From Lepiota brunneoincarnata (taxonomy: Eukaryota > Basidiomycota > Agaricomycetes > Agaricales > Agaricaceae): 64,000 nucleotides of DNA. Each line of letters begins with the position of its first letter. Position 1 is the first letter of the stretch. The DNA lies in assembly GCA_023014365.1 (NCBI GenBank), contig JAEBUN010000007.1:868001-932000 (forward strand). The letters are read 5' to 3'. The position numbers and the translations under genes are program-made. Below the pieces are notes generated by a model. The model worked only from the letters and a program-made list of their open reading frames with translations. It did no database searches and was not told the origin of the DNA. Shown here piece by piece: positions 51,309 to 63,800 of this stretch.

Positions 51309-54300
51309 GGCTGGGAAGGGGATCACAGTCTAGGAATTAGAATAAGTATAATGGGCGGTCAGGGAGACTCTGGGGAGGTGAATGGATCAGACCATACCGA
51401 TGTGGGCAGGGACTAACCGGCTCAGCGATCTCGGCGGATGTCTGACACCGATGGGTAACGATGGCGGCAAGGGGAGAAACCGTGCTCAAATTCTCAAGCC
51501 GTCATGGACACAACAAACGCCTTATGCAGCAGGCTCTTGTCCCTTGTCTTATAAGGTCAGAATTCTGTGCAGCCGAGGGTGGTGGAGGTTCCGTTTTGAG
51601 ATAAACGTACCAATTCCGATTGATCCAATCACACAGAAACCCCTCTCAAATCCCCCCTAATCCTTGCATCAATTACCCAAATTCGCCACTAGCCAGGAGA
51701 CTAAGGTCGCCTTCTCATCGTCTGGCCCTTCGAGAGCTTGACATAGGACACGCGCGGGGTCGCTTAGCCTCGCTTAGACCCTCAAGACGACATATGAAAA
51801 GAGAGGTCACACTGTCACACACCCATACCCGGCAATACATATTGGCAGCTGAAGTCTTTCTAGCCAAACCATATGGAGCCAAAGTCGTGCTTCTCGAGGC
51901 CACAGACTGGCAGCATCTGGAATATCTTCTCTATTGTTCCGCCTCCCCCTTCCGGAGCGATGGCGGCCACTCGTGATCTCACCACCCCCGCGGGGGATCA
52001 CAGTACCAGTGCGTCTAGCAATTGCCTTCTGGCCAAGGTTGTCTATACAAGCGCTTGTGGAGCGCAACAATCTCAGGTGGATCAAAGAAGTCCGCCCAGG
52101 AAATGATAGCTCAACCAAACAAATGCCAGGCCGCGACATTCCAATGTAAAATCACGAAAATCTAGTTTCATGTGACCCTCCGCAAACGACATGCCTCCCA
52201 ACATAGATTTGTCAACCGTCCTTCCCGCAAGCACCAGGAAGCTTCGGAAGAACCCATCCTACCCAATCCAATTATCTCTCACAAAAATGCATTGCACTTT
52301 CCCTATTCCATGAATGCATCAGGGGGGGGGGGGGGGGGGAACCCTTTTCATTCCGCCACGGGATTTGCCAGGATAAGCGGGGAGGGGAACTAAAGCGGAT
52401 GAAATTCCCTGGATGGTCGGAATGAAAAACTGTTGCGCCCACCGGACCTGTCAACGAGTGCAATGTGAATATACTTCGGACAGCGCCTCGACACGGTTAA
52501 TCAATGTTTTAGTATTCTCCCAGGCCTAGTCAACCCTCCGCGGACCGCAGCGTTGGGATGTTTATTGAACTACGACCCCCTTTCTAGCGGGATTTGAAGA
52601 CGAATCGCACATATGACCGTGTATGCAAAGTTGCGTCTAAAGGTGGGTGTTCCTCCGTTGTGACAGGAACAAAAATTGTCTGCTTATATGGACTTTTATT
52701 TTGACGAGGAATCTTGACAAGTTGAGAAGACCCCATATCCACTCACAGGGTAGGAAGTTGCTCCTTCTAGCCAGTTTTCCGAGTAAACCAAGAACTCCAC
52801 GGTGTCTATCGCCTTTTAAGGGTTATCGTTCAGGTATCTCGCCAATATCCAATCCTATCGCCCGTTTGTTGACTATATGTAGTACAGGGAACGAAAAATA
52901 ATACTTCTAAAACATAACTAGTAATATTCTCATCACACGTGGTGGGCGGTTGCACTTGAATCTCAGAATCCAAGGTCAGTAGAACCAACCTCCGCGACAA
53001 GACCAATTAGTGCTCGCAATAGCCCGTCATGTCACCTCTCCAGCGGACGCAGACAGACGCGAGATCAATTGCCCTGGCGATGATGATGTGGTAGACTTGC
53101 GGGACCGTGGCTACTTACGCTTGGACCAGCCCGGGCATTTGGGTTTCGGGACCTGTGGAAACACTCGGCGCATCAACTTCTGTCAGAAATACAGGACAGG
53201 TCGACTGCGCCATGAAACTAGTGGCGAAATATTAATAAACATATATTCCCATCCCATGTTGTTATCTTTGCTGGAAACCTATATCGGCGACATCACGACC
53301 CAGTCGTGACCAGTAGCGAAGACGACCTCAAGACGAATTCACTGCCCAAGAGGGCAATCTCGACCCGGCAGCTTTTCTTGAGCATCTTGTGGTAACTTTT
53401 GGCCCCCCTTGATAGGGACCCCAGGTTATTGAATTTTGCTCCATGGGACAACTCTCAAGGATCCCCCATTCTGTACACATCTAAAGGCATTTTCCTGCTC
53501 GCAAAGAAGGTACGCATTGGACCCCAGTCACAAGTTGGAGTTTGCCCTTTCCCAGTCCATCCTCACTCTCCGTGCACATACAGCTTATCCTTAGGTATCT
53601 CGAATGTGCCATTCTTAATCACTCCCACCAGTCCTAAACGAAGTCTAAACCTTATTGGCCACTAAACGCATCCTCCATTCCCTCTGTCACTTGAGACTGA
53701 CATGTGTTTCAAGATCAAGGATGTGAGCCCAGGGCTAGCCGATCAAGCTTCTTTAGCGCGTCCCCAAGGTCTCTACTAACCCTGATCCTGGACCTCTCAC
53801 ATCAGAAAAACAACTGAGGCCGGCTCTTGGAAGAAGAGCCCCGACCCACGACGTGTGCCGTTTCCTTTTGATGGTGCTCCGCAACCTATAGAACGTCTGA
53901 TAACGGTACGCATTGTAAGGATAGCACAGGTCCGTTGAATAACTTTCATTCCTACCTCCGTGGCTTCTAGTCTAGAAGCTTCCAAAATCTGACAACCGAC
54001 GATAAATTTCGACTAGAACAAATACTACCTTGGAGCCAAAACCGTCTTCACCATAGCACCTGGCCGCCACATGCACACCCAGAATTTTGTAAAACAAACT
54101 TCAGAACGTGATAATAGTCAGGGTTTCGGTTTCGAAAGTATGTTTAACATGGACGCAAGAACCAATATCCTTGTCTTCCTAAGACGCCATTTTGCTCGGA
54201 GGAAAACCGCGTCTCCGATTAATTGTATGCATGTGCGAGGTCGAGGGGTCATGCCCTCATTATGTGTGAGAAATTGACGGAACCGGAGGCCGGCCCGCGG

Positions 54301-54460
54301 TGCCAACAATATCCCAAGGGTGCCAGACGCCTGGGAGCGGTATAGCTAAGGTATGTTTACATTTGCAACTATAATGCCGACAATCTACAGATACATCCGA
54401 AAAAGAGCTCATGCCGTGTCCCAAGTCGTAAAAAAAAAACCCATGTCTTCTGGTCTATAC
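51309..54460. other. 3.1-kb region without a recognised gene
   Basis: Short reading frames only, none with a family pattern. It contains an 18-base G run and probably the promoter of the Zn2Cys6 gene. A heavily decayed gene cannot be ruled out. Confidence 0.4.
52322..52339 (+). repeat. 18-base poly-G run
   Basis: Uninterrupted G tract in intergenic DNA. Such runs are prone to length error and can form quadruplex structures. Confidence 0.9.
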
Positions 54461-56000
54461 TCAGAATCTCCAAGGTTCTCTGGTAGCCGCCAGTCCTGCC
54501 AACCTCGGCACCTTTATCGTTGAATCTTTACGCTCTCTATTCGCGGTGGTTGGCAAAGGTGGCGAAAGCTTCAAATTCACCTTCACCGGCGTGTCCGTAT
54601 TTTCTACCCGCGAGGGCGAAACGACCAGCGTTTCGGGATTGCCGAAGAAAAGAGGATTAAACGAAAACCCAGCATACGGTGTCGTGACAAGTTTGCGGAG
54701 CGGCATGGATTGTCTGCGCAACAGCTGTTTTCTTCTGCTTCGAATAAGCATCCAGCGGCTTTGGGTGAATGCGGCTCGGTGCTGGTGGCTTTCCAGGCCC
54801 GCTCGGCGAGTCTCGAAACGATACACATGTGGCGGAGGACACGGTCGACATGCCCTCGTCAAACTCCATCAGGTCATTGTCGCCATCCCACGACGACATA
54901 GTAGACTCGGAACATGACACGGATGCGCGATCAAGGGCATCCCCAACCAAAGTCGAATCTCCGTCACCTTGCTCCAGCTCCCTTATTCTCCGACGACTGC
55001 GCTCGAGGTTATCGACGAGCGACTGTTCAAACTCGTTGGAAACCTCCTGTTCCGCGAGTCTGGCATGTTGTTCAAGCTGTAGCCGCTCGTTCTCCCTGGC
55101 AAGTCGACGATAGTCCTTCATCCAATCTCCATGAATCTCCCTGACCTCTCTCTCGTGTTCTCCTAGTAGTCCAGCCACTATCCTCTTATTCTCCTGGAGC
55201 TCCTTAATGAGATCCAACACAAATTCCTCGATCATCGACTCCTTCCGTACATCAATAGCCATCTGCTTAGCCGCATGCGTAATAGCAGCCACCCTCGCGC
55301 GCTTATTCTTCTCCCCCTCGGCAACAAGCTCCTCTACTTGTCTCTCCAGCTGCCATACCCGGTTGGTCAGCAGTAACCGATCGCAGAACGACTTGAAGGC
55401 GTTCGATGATTTCGCCTTCTCGCTCGCCTTGATCGAAGCCCGGAGAGCCTGAAGCTGTCGCTCCTGCTTCCATACATGGTTCATGAATAGGAGGTGCTCG
55501 CAGAACGTCACAAATGTCCCTGTAACCCGCTTCTTATTGGCGGCTTTCACGAAAATGGCGGAAGATGTGTGATCGAGGGTGGTCTGGTATGCGAAGTGAC
55601 TTTGGTGGTAGTGTGATGAAGTCGATGACGTCCGACGGGGGAGTGATCGTCTTCGGCTGGTTGAAGGGGAGAGCGAGGCCGTCCTCCGCAGGCGCTGGCA
55701 ATCATTTGAAGTAATCATGCCTGTTTCCAGCTCCTTGAGATCGTTCAGAAGCCTTCGAGCGCTCAATGCGAGTTCCTTCGCGCGGGTGTTGGGGGAGGTA
55801 ATCGTGACGGCTTGTGTTGTATAAGACATCTTATAACGTCTACGGATGGCGCCAATGGTCGTTAGGATGACCAGCACAAAAACAAAGGTGAATACAAGGT
55901 GGATATCCGTAATCCAGCGACTAATTGTTGTCGAGACGGACGAACTGCAGAGGGTGAGAATATGTTGACGACAAAATGAAATTGATATAGACACATACAC
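54461..56000 (-). CDS. coiled-coil protein, function unknown
   Basis: No family recognised. From MSYTTQAV at 55829 it encodes about 455 residues. An upstream in-frame ATG at 56000 would add a hydrophobic segment (HLVFTFVFVLVILTTIGA) that looks like a membrane anchor. The centre is a long helical coiled coil (LENERLQLEQ-like heptads; NLERSRRRIRELEQG) with a repeated unit: TFCEHLLFMNHVWKQERQLQ and SFCDRLLLTNRVWQLERQVE, about 55 residues apart. A Ser-rich acidic tail follows. One extra base in the run 54728-54731 breaks the frame; with it removed the tail continues to PFFFGNPETL-like sequence and ends AATREPWRF. It lies alone between two gene-poor regions. Confidence 0.7.
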
Positions 56001-56676
56001 AGGAACGAGGGAGGAACGCTTGAGGAGAAGGTGATAACTTTGAACAAATTTAAGGAGGATTCCCCGGTAGAATTAGTAGAGTGCGAGCAAGTCTGGGTAA
56101 CACATGGATGCCTCGCGTATCTGGGACAGTGTTATCGGCTTCAATCTTAAGCACCTTCATCAGTCCGAATCAGCGTTTCAAGGCCTCATGGATTGTCCGT
56201 CCCGGACACGCCCACCCCACGAGGTACACCTCCGTGCGTCTATTTTTGGGCGATCATGTGACGGACAATGTGCGAATGCATGGTGATGTCATCCGTCGCC
56301 CTTCCCACGCAAGAGATCGACGCATCCCAGTCTGGCCGAATGTCAAATTTCTTCTATTCCGCCCTCTCATACCGTTCCCCGCTGACATTTGGCAATATCC
56401 TTCTGACCCTGGGAAGGTTCATTGACCTTTGCCAGTGCAATTTTTGTTCCTATGTACCTGCTCTATTTAGCCGATCACTAACAGCCTTCGACTACTCGGG
56501 AGCGACCCTCCCTTATATCAGACACGAGCGTCTGTGACAATGTCGCATAAGAACTCCTTTTTGTAATTGCACTTGGTGCTTGTTAACCAGAATCGTACAC
56601 GATACATTCACGCAACCTAGGAGGGTTACCCCATGGCGAGTGGCACCACGATGCTTGTGCTAGCCGGTACTTTGAT
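56001..56676. other. intergenic, no gene seen
   Basis: Divergent spacer between the coiled-coil gene and the next gene. No clear element was recognised. Confidence 0.4.
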
Positions 56677-57484
56677 ATGAGTCCACGCGAGTTGAACGGA
56701 CCAAAGGTCAAAGCAACTCATAAACCCTCGTCGAAGCACCGCCAGAACGAAGCCGAACAACAGGGTCGACTCACACGACACAATGCTGGACACTCCTGGT
56801 GGACAATTCCACAACTTGTGTCCTGTGGCACGATCTGACCACAGTTTCGGATATCGAGTCGTCCATAGGATATATAAGTTCCTCCTTTCCGGTCGATGCT
56901 CAAACATTTACCACTCGCTTTCGGTTAGGAGGTGCTCAGCTCGCCCCCACCCCTGCACTCATGAACCACAATCATCCTTCGCCTCTTGGAGCCAATGAAC
57001 ACCCTATCCCGCAGACAGGTAGAGTCTATGCACAAGCACAAGAGAAAGCGAGGACCATGCAGTATGGTATTCGGTCTGGAAGACCTGACAGGGAGCACAA
57101 GTCGTCCACAAGCGAGGACGAGAGCGGAGAGGAAGATCGTGCCGGTGCAGAGTCTACTGGTAGTAGTTCTGGCATAAAGAAACCGAGGCCCTCTCACTAT
57201 GGTGGACAAACGGATGGCCAGTGAGTTTTCGAATCATCCAACCTCCCGGTTGAACATCTGAACAGTCGTTTAGACATACCCTCCCGGTCACAGAAATTGG
57301 GCTGGCTGTTACATGGATCCCAGGAGATGCCCGCTCCGGTGGTGTCTGGACTAAGACAATCACAGTCAAGGACCTTTTTCGGCAGCTTAGGAGACAGAAG
57401 GTGAAGTTGCTGGTAGATTTGGACGACGAATCGTCCTTGACTATGGAAGAGGACGTAATATCCAACGGGGATATCAACATGTAA
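56677..57484 (+). CDS. small protein, function unknown
   Basis: I do not recognise it. A basic N-terminal stretch (MSPRELNGPKVKATHKPSSK, then RLTRHNAGHSWWTIP) is followed, after an unresolved join near 56815-56880, by a region with GRVYAQAQEKARTMQYGIR. Next come a Ser/Glu-rich segment (STSEDESGEEDRAGAEST) and, across an intron at 57221-57273, an ordered tail: HTLPVTEIGLAVTWIPGDA and VKDLFRQLRRQKVKLLVDL. The last exon joins in frame. The start is the first ATG of the basic frame and is provisional. Confidence 0.5.
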
Positions 57485-57589
57485 TAGAGCATATGTTTGC
57501 TGACCGAGCTTTTCCATCGCTTTCCTTGTACCCGTGATTGCTGGCCGAACCACTGGCCGAAACACGGAACACACATCACTCATGCATAA

Positions 57590-58123
57590 CTATACTTCAT
57601 GTTCTCCCAAAAGCTGGTTAGATAGATAAGACCATAGACTATCCGATGGAATGACGAGGCACAAACCATGTTGGGAATTCCTTCTGTAATAGCGAAATTG
57701 TGGCCACAATTCGGACATAGCATCGCTCCCTCCATAATATCGATCTGATTTCCGTCGGTTCAAACAGATAGACGCAAAATAAAGTATCCAGATAAACGCA
57801 CTTCCAGCAGTACATGGTGTACTTGCCTCACAAATTCTTCGTCCATCGTTTCAGGCTGCTCTAATGGCAGGGATGTGTCCCCCAGCTTGCATACACAAGT
57901 CAGTAAGTGCTATCGGATTAAAGGCATGTGCTGAGCCAACCTTATGCGCTGTGGTCACTAGTGCTGTCCAGTCAAGCTTTTTGACGAATTCTCTTATAAA
58001 AGCAGCGTTGAAATTGGATTCTCTGATCTCAATTTCGACGTCCTTGAAAACAAGTGGGAAATTGTTCGTTTTGCAATTTTTCGCATGGCACGCGAGGAGG
58101 TTGTGGGTTATGAGCCGAACCAT
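57590..58123 (-). CDS. TRM112: TRM112, methyltransferase activator
   Basis: Small zinc-binding partner that activates several methyltransferases acting on tRNA, rRNA and translation factor eRF1. Four exons (introns 57614-57666, 57745-57801, 57886-57940) encode 122 residues, the normal size. The N-terminus MVRLITHNLLACHAKNC is diagnostic (two Cys of the zinc site, with CPNC supplying the rest in EGAMLCPNCGHNFAITEGIP). The C-terminus NMLLGEHEV matches the conserved end and depends on a final 24-nt exon. No frame damage. It diverges from RRP45 across 176 bp. Confidence 0.95.
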
Positions 58124-58299
58124 GTAGGTTTAGTTGCCCTATAATTTGAGAACGGGGGATGCACGGCAGATCGGAGATCAAAGAAAACCTGGAAATAGGC
58201 GCGATGGCTCAGCATTTGTAGATATTTGCTTCGGCTCCACCACGTGATCCCTCGACTCCAAAATCTCCACCCTCAAGCAGAAACAAAAAAAAAACAATA
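58124..58299. promoter_or_regulatory. divergent promoter TRM112 / RRP45
   Basis: 176 bp between two start codons. It contains an E-box-like CACGTG at 58241-58246 and an A-rich stretch just before the RRP45 ATG. Both genes act in RNA maturation, so shared control is plausible. Confidence 0.55.
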
Positions 58300-59405
58300 A
58301 TGCGGCCACCCTCGCCTTCTATTCCGGAGAAAGAGTTTCTCTACAATGCTCTGAAGGGGAACCTACGCCTCGATGGTCGCTCTCTTTTGGACCAGCGAAC
58401 GCCTGAACTTAGATTTGGACCCGAACTCGGATATGTCGAGTGTAACTTTGGGAAGACAAGGTGAGCCAATGGTGTACCTGAATATGAATGCAATGCATGT
58501 TTTTAAGCGAGGCCAATCTCTCAGGGTAATTGCTCAAGTCGATGCAAAAATGGTCAGACCACCACCTGAACGCCCGTTTGAGGGAATAATCTCCATCCAT
58601 TCCGAGATTTCACCCATGGCGTCGAGCGAATACGAACCTGGACGGTAGGCACGTACTTCTCGTATCTCACCACAGCTTTTTAATGAACTCTCAACCAATG
58701 ATCGTATCAGACCATCCGAGGAGGAGGTGACAATAACAAGGATGCTAGATAAGATCTTGAGACGGAGCGATGCTGTCGATAAAGAATCACTCTGTATTTT
58801 GGCTGGCCAGAGGGTATGTCACACTTCTCCCCCCCCCCCCCCCCCCCCTACGCATCCAGACCCCTAGCCAACCCTCATCCAGGTATGGCATTTACGCCTA
58901 ACCCTCCACTTTCTGTCAGATGCTGGAAATATGCTGGACTGTGCCTGCCTTGCAGGCATCGTTGCCCTCCGGCATTTCCGCAGACCAGAAGTTGAGGTGA
59001 TCGGGAATGATGTTACCCTCGTATGCATTCCCTTTTCTGAATTCCCGCCTCAAACCACTTATCAGTTTGTGCTCTAGCATCCCCCCACTGAGCGCGCTCC
59101 AGTTCCACTAGCCATCCACCACACCCCTTTCTGCTTCACTTTCGCCTTCTTCACAGACCCCGACATCCCCCCCGTACTCGACCCTTCACAAGCTGGAACA
59201 AAGATTGAGCTCCGGTCTACTCTCGATAGCGCTTAACGTCCAGCGGGAGATCTGCGTTCTCCAAAAGCTAGGTGGTGTTCCACTTCCCACCGACGAAATT
59301 CTTAGATTGGTCAATGTTGCGGTCGAGAAGGCAAAAGAGCTCCATAGTCTTTTGGAAGCTCGGCTAACAGAGGATTGGGCGAACAGAATTGTTGAGGTTC
59401 GATGA
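58300..59405 (+). CDS. RRP45: exosome subunit RRP45 (RNase PH-like)
   Basis: Ring subunit of the RNA exosome, which matures and degrades RNA in nucleus and cytoplasm. Five exons (introns 58461-58524, 58645-58710, 58814-58882, 59021-59077) encode about 282 residues. Family features: LRLDGRSLLDQRTPELRFG at the N-terminus, GYVECNFGKTRVIAQVDAKM, PFEGIISIHSEISPMAS and GNMLDCACLAGIVALRHFRR. Like other eukaryotic ring subunits it is expected to be structural rather than catalytic. One extra G (59195-59196) breaks the last exon between PSQA and EQRLSSGLLSIALN. Intron 3 holds a 20-base C run. Confidence 0.93.
58829..58848 (+). repeat. 20-base poly-C run in RRP45 intron 3
   Basis: Uninterrupted C tract within a 69-nt intron, close to the donor site. 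Its length is likely variable. Confidence 0.9.
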
Positions 59406-60306
59406 GCTCAATTAACATGGGAATGCTGTTTTTTTTTTCCAGAGGTTCCATGAGTCACTTTAAAAAACTTGAGATATAAGAGGAACAGCTGTTTCGAGAA
59501 AGGAATTTATCTTGATCTGGGGTAGATTATGCGCCGTGCAGCTTTTGGCACAGAAGCAAATGAACCTTGTTGTCCATGTGACTTGTCATTCCTTGCTTGG
59601 TGCTTCGAGTCTGGAATTTCTCGTGCAATTGAATTTTTGTTGTAGTGGGAGAGCTGTCAGAGCGCTGGGAAGGACGACGTCACCGCTTGGGGTCGTGGGG
59701 TTGGTGGAGGCGAACACACTACTTGGGACATAGGGGCCGTTCTATTTTTATCCATGGTACCGCTTATTCCGTTTAAGTTAATCCTTGTTCTGGTGCTGTT
59801 TTCCTTCTTATTGTCTCATCTCAGGCAGGATAATATTATCTGGTATGTATCGTATAGCCCCCTCCCCCCTCTCCTTGATGCGAAAAGCGCTGCTCCAGGG
59901 CATAGGCACGCAGAAAACATGGCGGGCGCTCAGTTCTGATGTCTGACTGTCGGAAATCCGTGGTCCAGTTGTCCTAATATTGCAACTGCCCCAACAGCAC
60001 GCTCATCATCAGATATACGCCAGTAGCCTCCCCATCCAACCTCACTTCGTGTTGTTTAAGTTCTCCTCTATGAGGATTGATTAATGGCATGATGACCAGT
60101 CACAGATCGTCACTTTGCCCGTCGGATGCGGACCTGTGTGTTCAGGTGCTGCAAAGTTGAAGTTTCATTGATATATCAAAGAATCTATAGAAGATATCCA
60201 ATTGTTTCAAAGAGAAAAACAGCCATTCCAGATCATCCGTCGGAGCTAGCGGTAGCTGCAGTATTTTCAGCAATCATTACAAGTGACGTGTATAATGAAA
60301 AAAACT
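59406..60306. other. convergent spacer, no gene seen
   Basis: About 900 bp after RRP45. Short frames only, with no recognised product. Confidence 0.4.
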
Positions 60307-60874
60307 TCACCTGTCCCAGTCCCAAGGAGAAATTGGCAGGTCATTGATCGATCCGGTGGAAGTGCTCCTCACGGAAGACGAATCGCTATCTTCCTCATAT
60401 ACCTCCTCTTCCTCCTCCTCCTCATCATCATAGATCCCCGTGGTACCATTCTGACCCTCTCCGACTCTGATCCACCTCCTCACCCGTTCCCTCCTTTTGG
60501 GGACGGGCTCATCCTCCTCCCCAGAGGCGTCATACTCGTCGTAGGAGCCTTCTGGGCCCTCACTGAAAATGTCTTCAATTTACTAGCTTTTTGGAGTGGA
60601 AAATATCAACAAGCCATTACCTCTCTGACGACTCAACGAATTCTTCTTCTCCTGAGTCAGAGTCCTCAGGGTAGCTCTTTTCTGAGTCTGTTTGTGGCGT
60701 TGCTTCGGGTGGATCAAAGCGGACGACTTTGTGCTCTACCATTGCCGCAGCCAGTGGAAATTTTTTAAGAGGCGACAGAGATGGGAACGAGGATGAAGCT
60801 AAGCAAATAACGTCCTGATGTTGAACATACGAATGCACGATCTCGTGACTTCGTCTACTAACATCCGCAAACAT
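60307..60874 (-). CDS. small acidic protein, function unknown
   Basis: Two exons. The first carries MVEHKVVRFDPPEATPQTDS and an acidic run (EDSDSGEEEFVESSE). The second begins DIFSEGPEGSYDEYDASG, has a basic patch (PKRRERVRRWIR), a stretch of seven Glu, and ends SINDLPISPWDWDR. The intron (donor GTAATGG, acceptor TTGAAG, about 60572-60620) joins only if one A of GAGAGG is removed (near 60622), which gives SSEDIFSEG. The start may be 60874 or the internal Met of MVEHKVV; the latter begins the better-composed part. No domain recognised. Confidence 0.5.
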
Positions 60875-63800
60875 TTCTGCTACTGAAACCCGGTATTCTT
60901 AAGCAGAAGGGCGGGCGACAGGTCGACTAAAATCGGTATGCCCATAGGAAGACTGGACGTGTTTCAAGGTGAGCCACATCTGCGAATTTTTGGACTCACG
61001 CGGAGGGTGCAATTATGCCATAGGTCTCTTGAATATACCAATATTCCTTAGGCCGCACCCAGCAGATTGTATTACTGGTGGCCTACGAAACGTCGGTGAG
61101 GGGGAAGTCGAGGTAGTGGCATCGTCAGGTGAGGCTCTATAAATTTCAGCCACCGGCCCATTCCAATTTTTGTTCGGGAATGTTGAATCCTTGTGCTGAC
61201 AAACTATGCCAGTAAATACAAGAAGGAAGCTGGACCCGGATCTCGAATCCCACCTCATGGGTCGACGGGACAAGACCAGTAACAACCACAGGCGATACGG
61301 GGTGGCAACCGGTCAAGTCGCGGCCACACACGGACATAGTTCTGCCACAACGTGTCTACGGAGCCACCAAACCAGTTAGCCTTTGACGCTCTCCCTGCTC
61401 TACCTTATGATGGACGTCAATGATAACGGGTGCGGGTAACACGGTGACGGTCCAATGCCACACTATTGTTGGGCCAAACCAAGGCGGCGAATATCCAAAA
61501 TGCCAGCTCCGGGGAGATCCACGTCGAGCAAGCTCCGAGAATTTTTCTTCCAGTAAGTCGAACTAGCATCCTCGTTTTATAAGTCGCCTCTCATCCAGCA
61601 TTTCCTCCCCTGGTTGGTTATGACTAGCTCCCTTGCACGATCCCCAGCTGTCTGCAGATGCCGAGAAAAGGAGCCGATATAACATCCACAAGACCCGAAG
61701 CCTTGAGGGGTTTTTTTTGGTGGTACAATAGGTCTTTACCCTGGTAAACAGTCGAGGTGAGGGTGGACAATTGTATGTGGGCCTCCTTTTTATGGCGGCT
61801 GACAATTTTTCGTTGAGGGACCTATGAGCCTTCTCAATCTGGCTTGCGAGTCTGTAACGGGTCAGGGAACAACGAACCTCTGTGGGCAATGACCATTGGA
61901 CATGGAGGCACCAGTAGCTAGGGTACACCAGCACAGAACCTAGCGGCCTCGAAGGAGAGAAGCGAGTCTGTTACGTTTACTCGACTGCATGCTTGCCTCG
62001 GACAAGTTTGTCGACAGCACCCTGGGACCAGAATGCTGGGGGAACGTAACTCCAAAGCTCGCCACACGTGCCGCTGGCAGTCCTCAACCAGGAGAGAACC
62101 TTCGGAAGGGACCAGTTGCAGAAGCCCCATGTCCACAAAACGTCGCTAGCACTTTCAGAGTCGATCGGCCGCCGCGGAAGCTCTGAAAGAGGGGTGTTGC
62201 TCAATCAAGGTCGGGTGTGTGGCCATGAACATTCTGGCCTTGAACACCAGACTCGAGGCCACTTGTAAGGCTCGCATATGACTCGAAGTCAACACCCCTC
62301 AGGCCAACCAATCCTCCCACACAAAGTTGAAACCGACGGCACGAAGCGAGGGCCACGAGAAAACCAGAGAGCTGAATGGTATCGATGGATCCTAGATTTT
62401 CTCTAGAGCGCTCCTGTCCCTAGTCTGTTCAAGGTTCGCTGGGAGTCGGTGGCACGATAGCCTGCCCTTGCGCGCCCCGGGATTGTTAGAACGCGGGGGC
62501 CAGCTTCCCGGGAGCCCAGTGATTTGCTTTTCACATAGAAGGAACATATTAGCTCGGCAGTGCGCGGAGAACGCGCCAAGGGGGGTCCAAACTTCCACTT
62601 TATATCGTGTATGCAGAAGAATCTGGCCTAAAATCCAACGAGGTGGTAGGCTGTACAGTTGAAGACGGAGGAGAGGAGGTGAGCTGGCGGCGTGCCCGAA
62701 TGCTAATGGATTATAAGATGTACCCTTGTACCTCATGACAAGATGGAACAGAGCGTACTGGTTTAGACCTATGACTCGTTGGGATTTGAGCGCTGCACCT
62801 GATGCAGCAATTTGCACGTTACATGGGTGCTAGGCTTCAATAGAGCAAACGACATGTTGAAGCAGGACCAGAGAGACATTGAAGAAAATATGGTCAATGT
62901 CAAACTAGTTGCCAGCTCGTGACCAGACCATCACTTCAGATTCCCTCTCCCAATTCCCTAACAAATCACGGTCTCTCCATAGCGCCATACTCTTTTTACT
63001 CTTGTTTCCGAGAGCGTGGTGAGGGCAGAAGGTCGAGTCGGTTAGCAAGCCATTCATCCCGTGGCCCCCATCGTCTCCGCAGGCAGAACCCCCATTTCTT
63101 CAAGCTCAAGATCTCCTTATTCTAGCAACCAGTCCCCGCTACTCACCTTCAGCCGTACTCCGCAGGTGAATACGATGTAATACCCCTCAACGCCCCAGCT
63201 CCGTTTTCCCTGTGCCCAGTAACGACTTCCCTCTCAACCTCGCCCAGCGTCACTGTCCTTGCGAACAAACGGCCGTCACCCCCCACGTTTACTCATCGCG
63301 CGGAACAACGAGAATAAGGACCCACCTCCAGGACTACCTTCCCTGCCGCCGCCCTCAGGTCATCTCAACCAGCAATGGTACCCCCCCCCTCTCCCCCCCC
63401 CCTCTCCCTACCCCTACAGTCACGTCGGTTTACCCCGCCTATGTCGCTTCCATGGAAACAGAACACCCGAAGAACGCCCTCCCACTTCTTCTGAGACAGT
63501 GGATCTTTGTGAGGATGTGAGTATAGGGATAAAAGGCTAGTTGCTCCGGTGTCACGATCAACCCCCGCATTACTCCTTTGGTCTCACAAACAAGATGATT
63601 AACGGCGTCTCGTGAACCCCTGCCCACCACGAGTCCCGTCTGGATGAACTATGGGTGCTGGTATACTCGTAGCAAGTCTGGCACCGGGAACGATAAACTG
63701 GCATCGATGGAAGAGTCAAGTACTCGTTGGATCATCGTTTTACAAGTGCACACGTCAATGTGCAGAAGTGTTGAAGTAAGACAGAATTTCTCGCTTCCTT

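Noticed and set aside
61563..62290. Possible retroelement-like frames on the minus strand
   Set aside because: Several open stretches but no reverse transcriptase, integrase or gag motif could be recognised.
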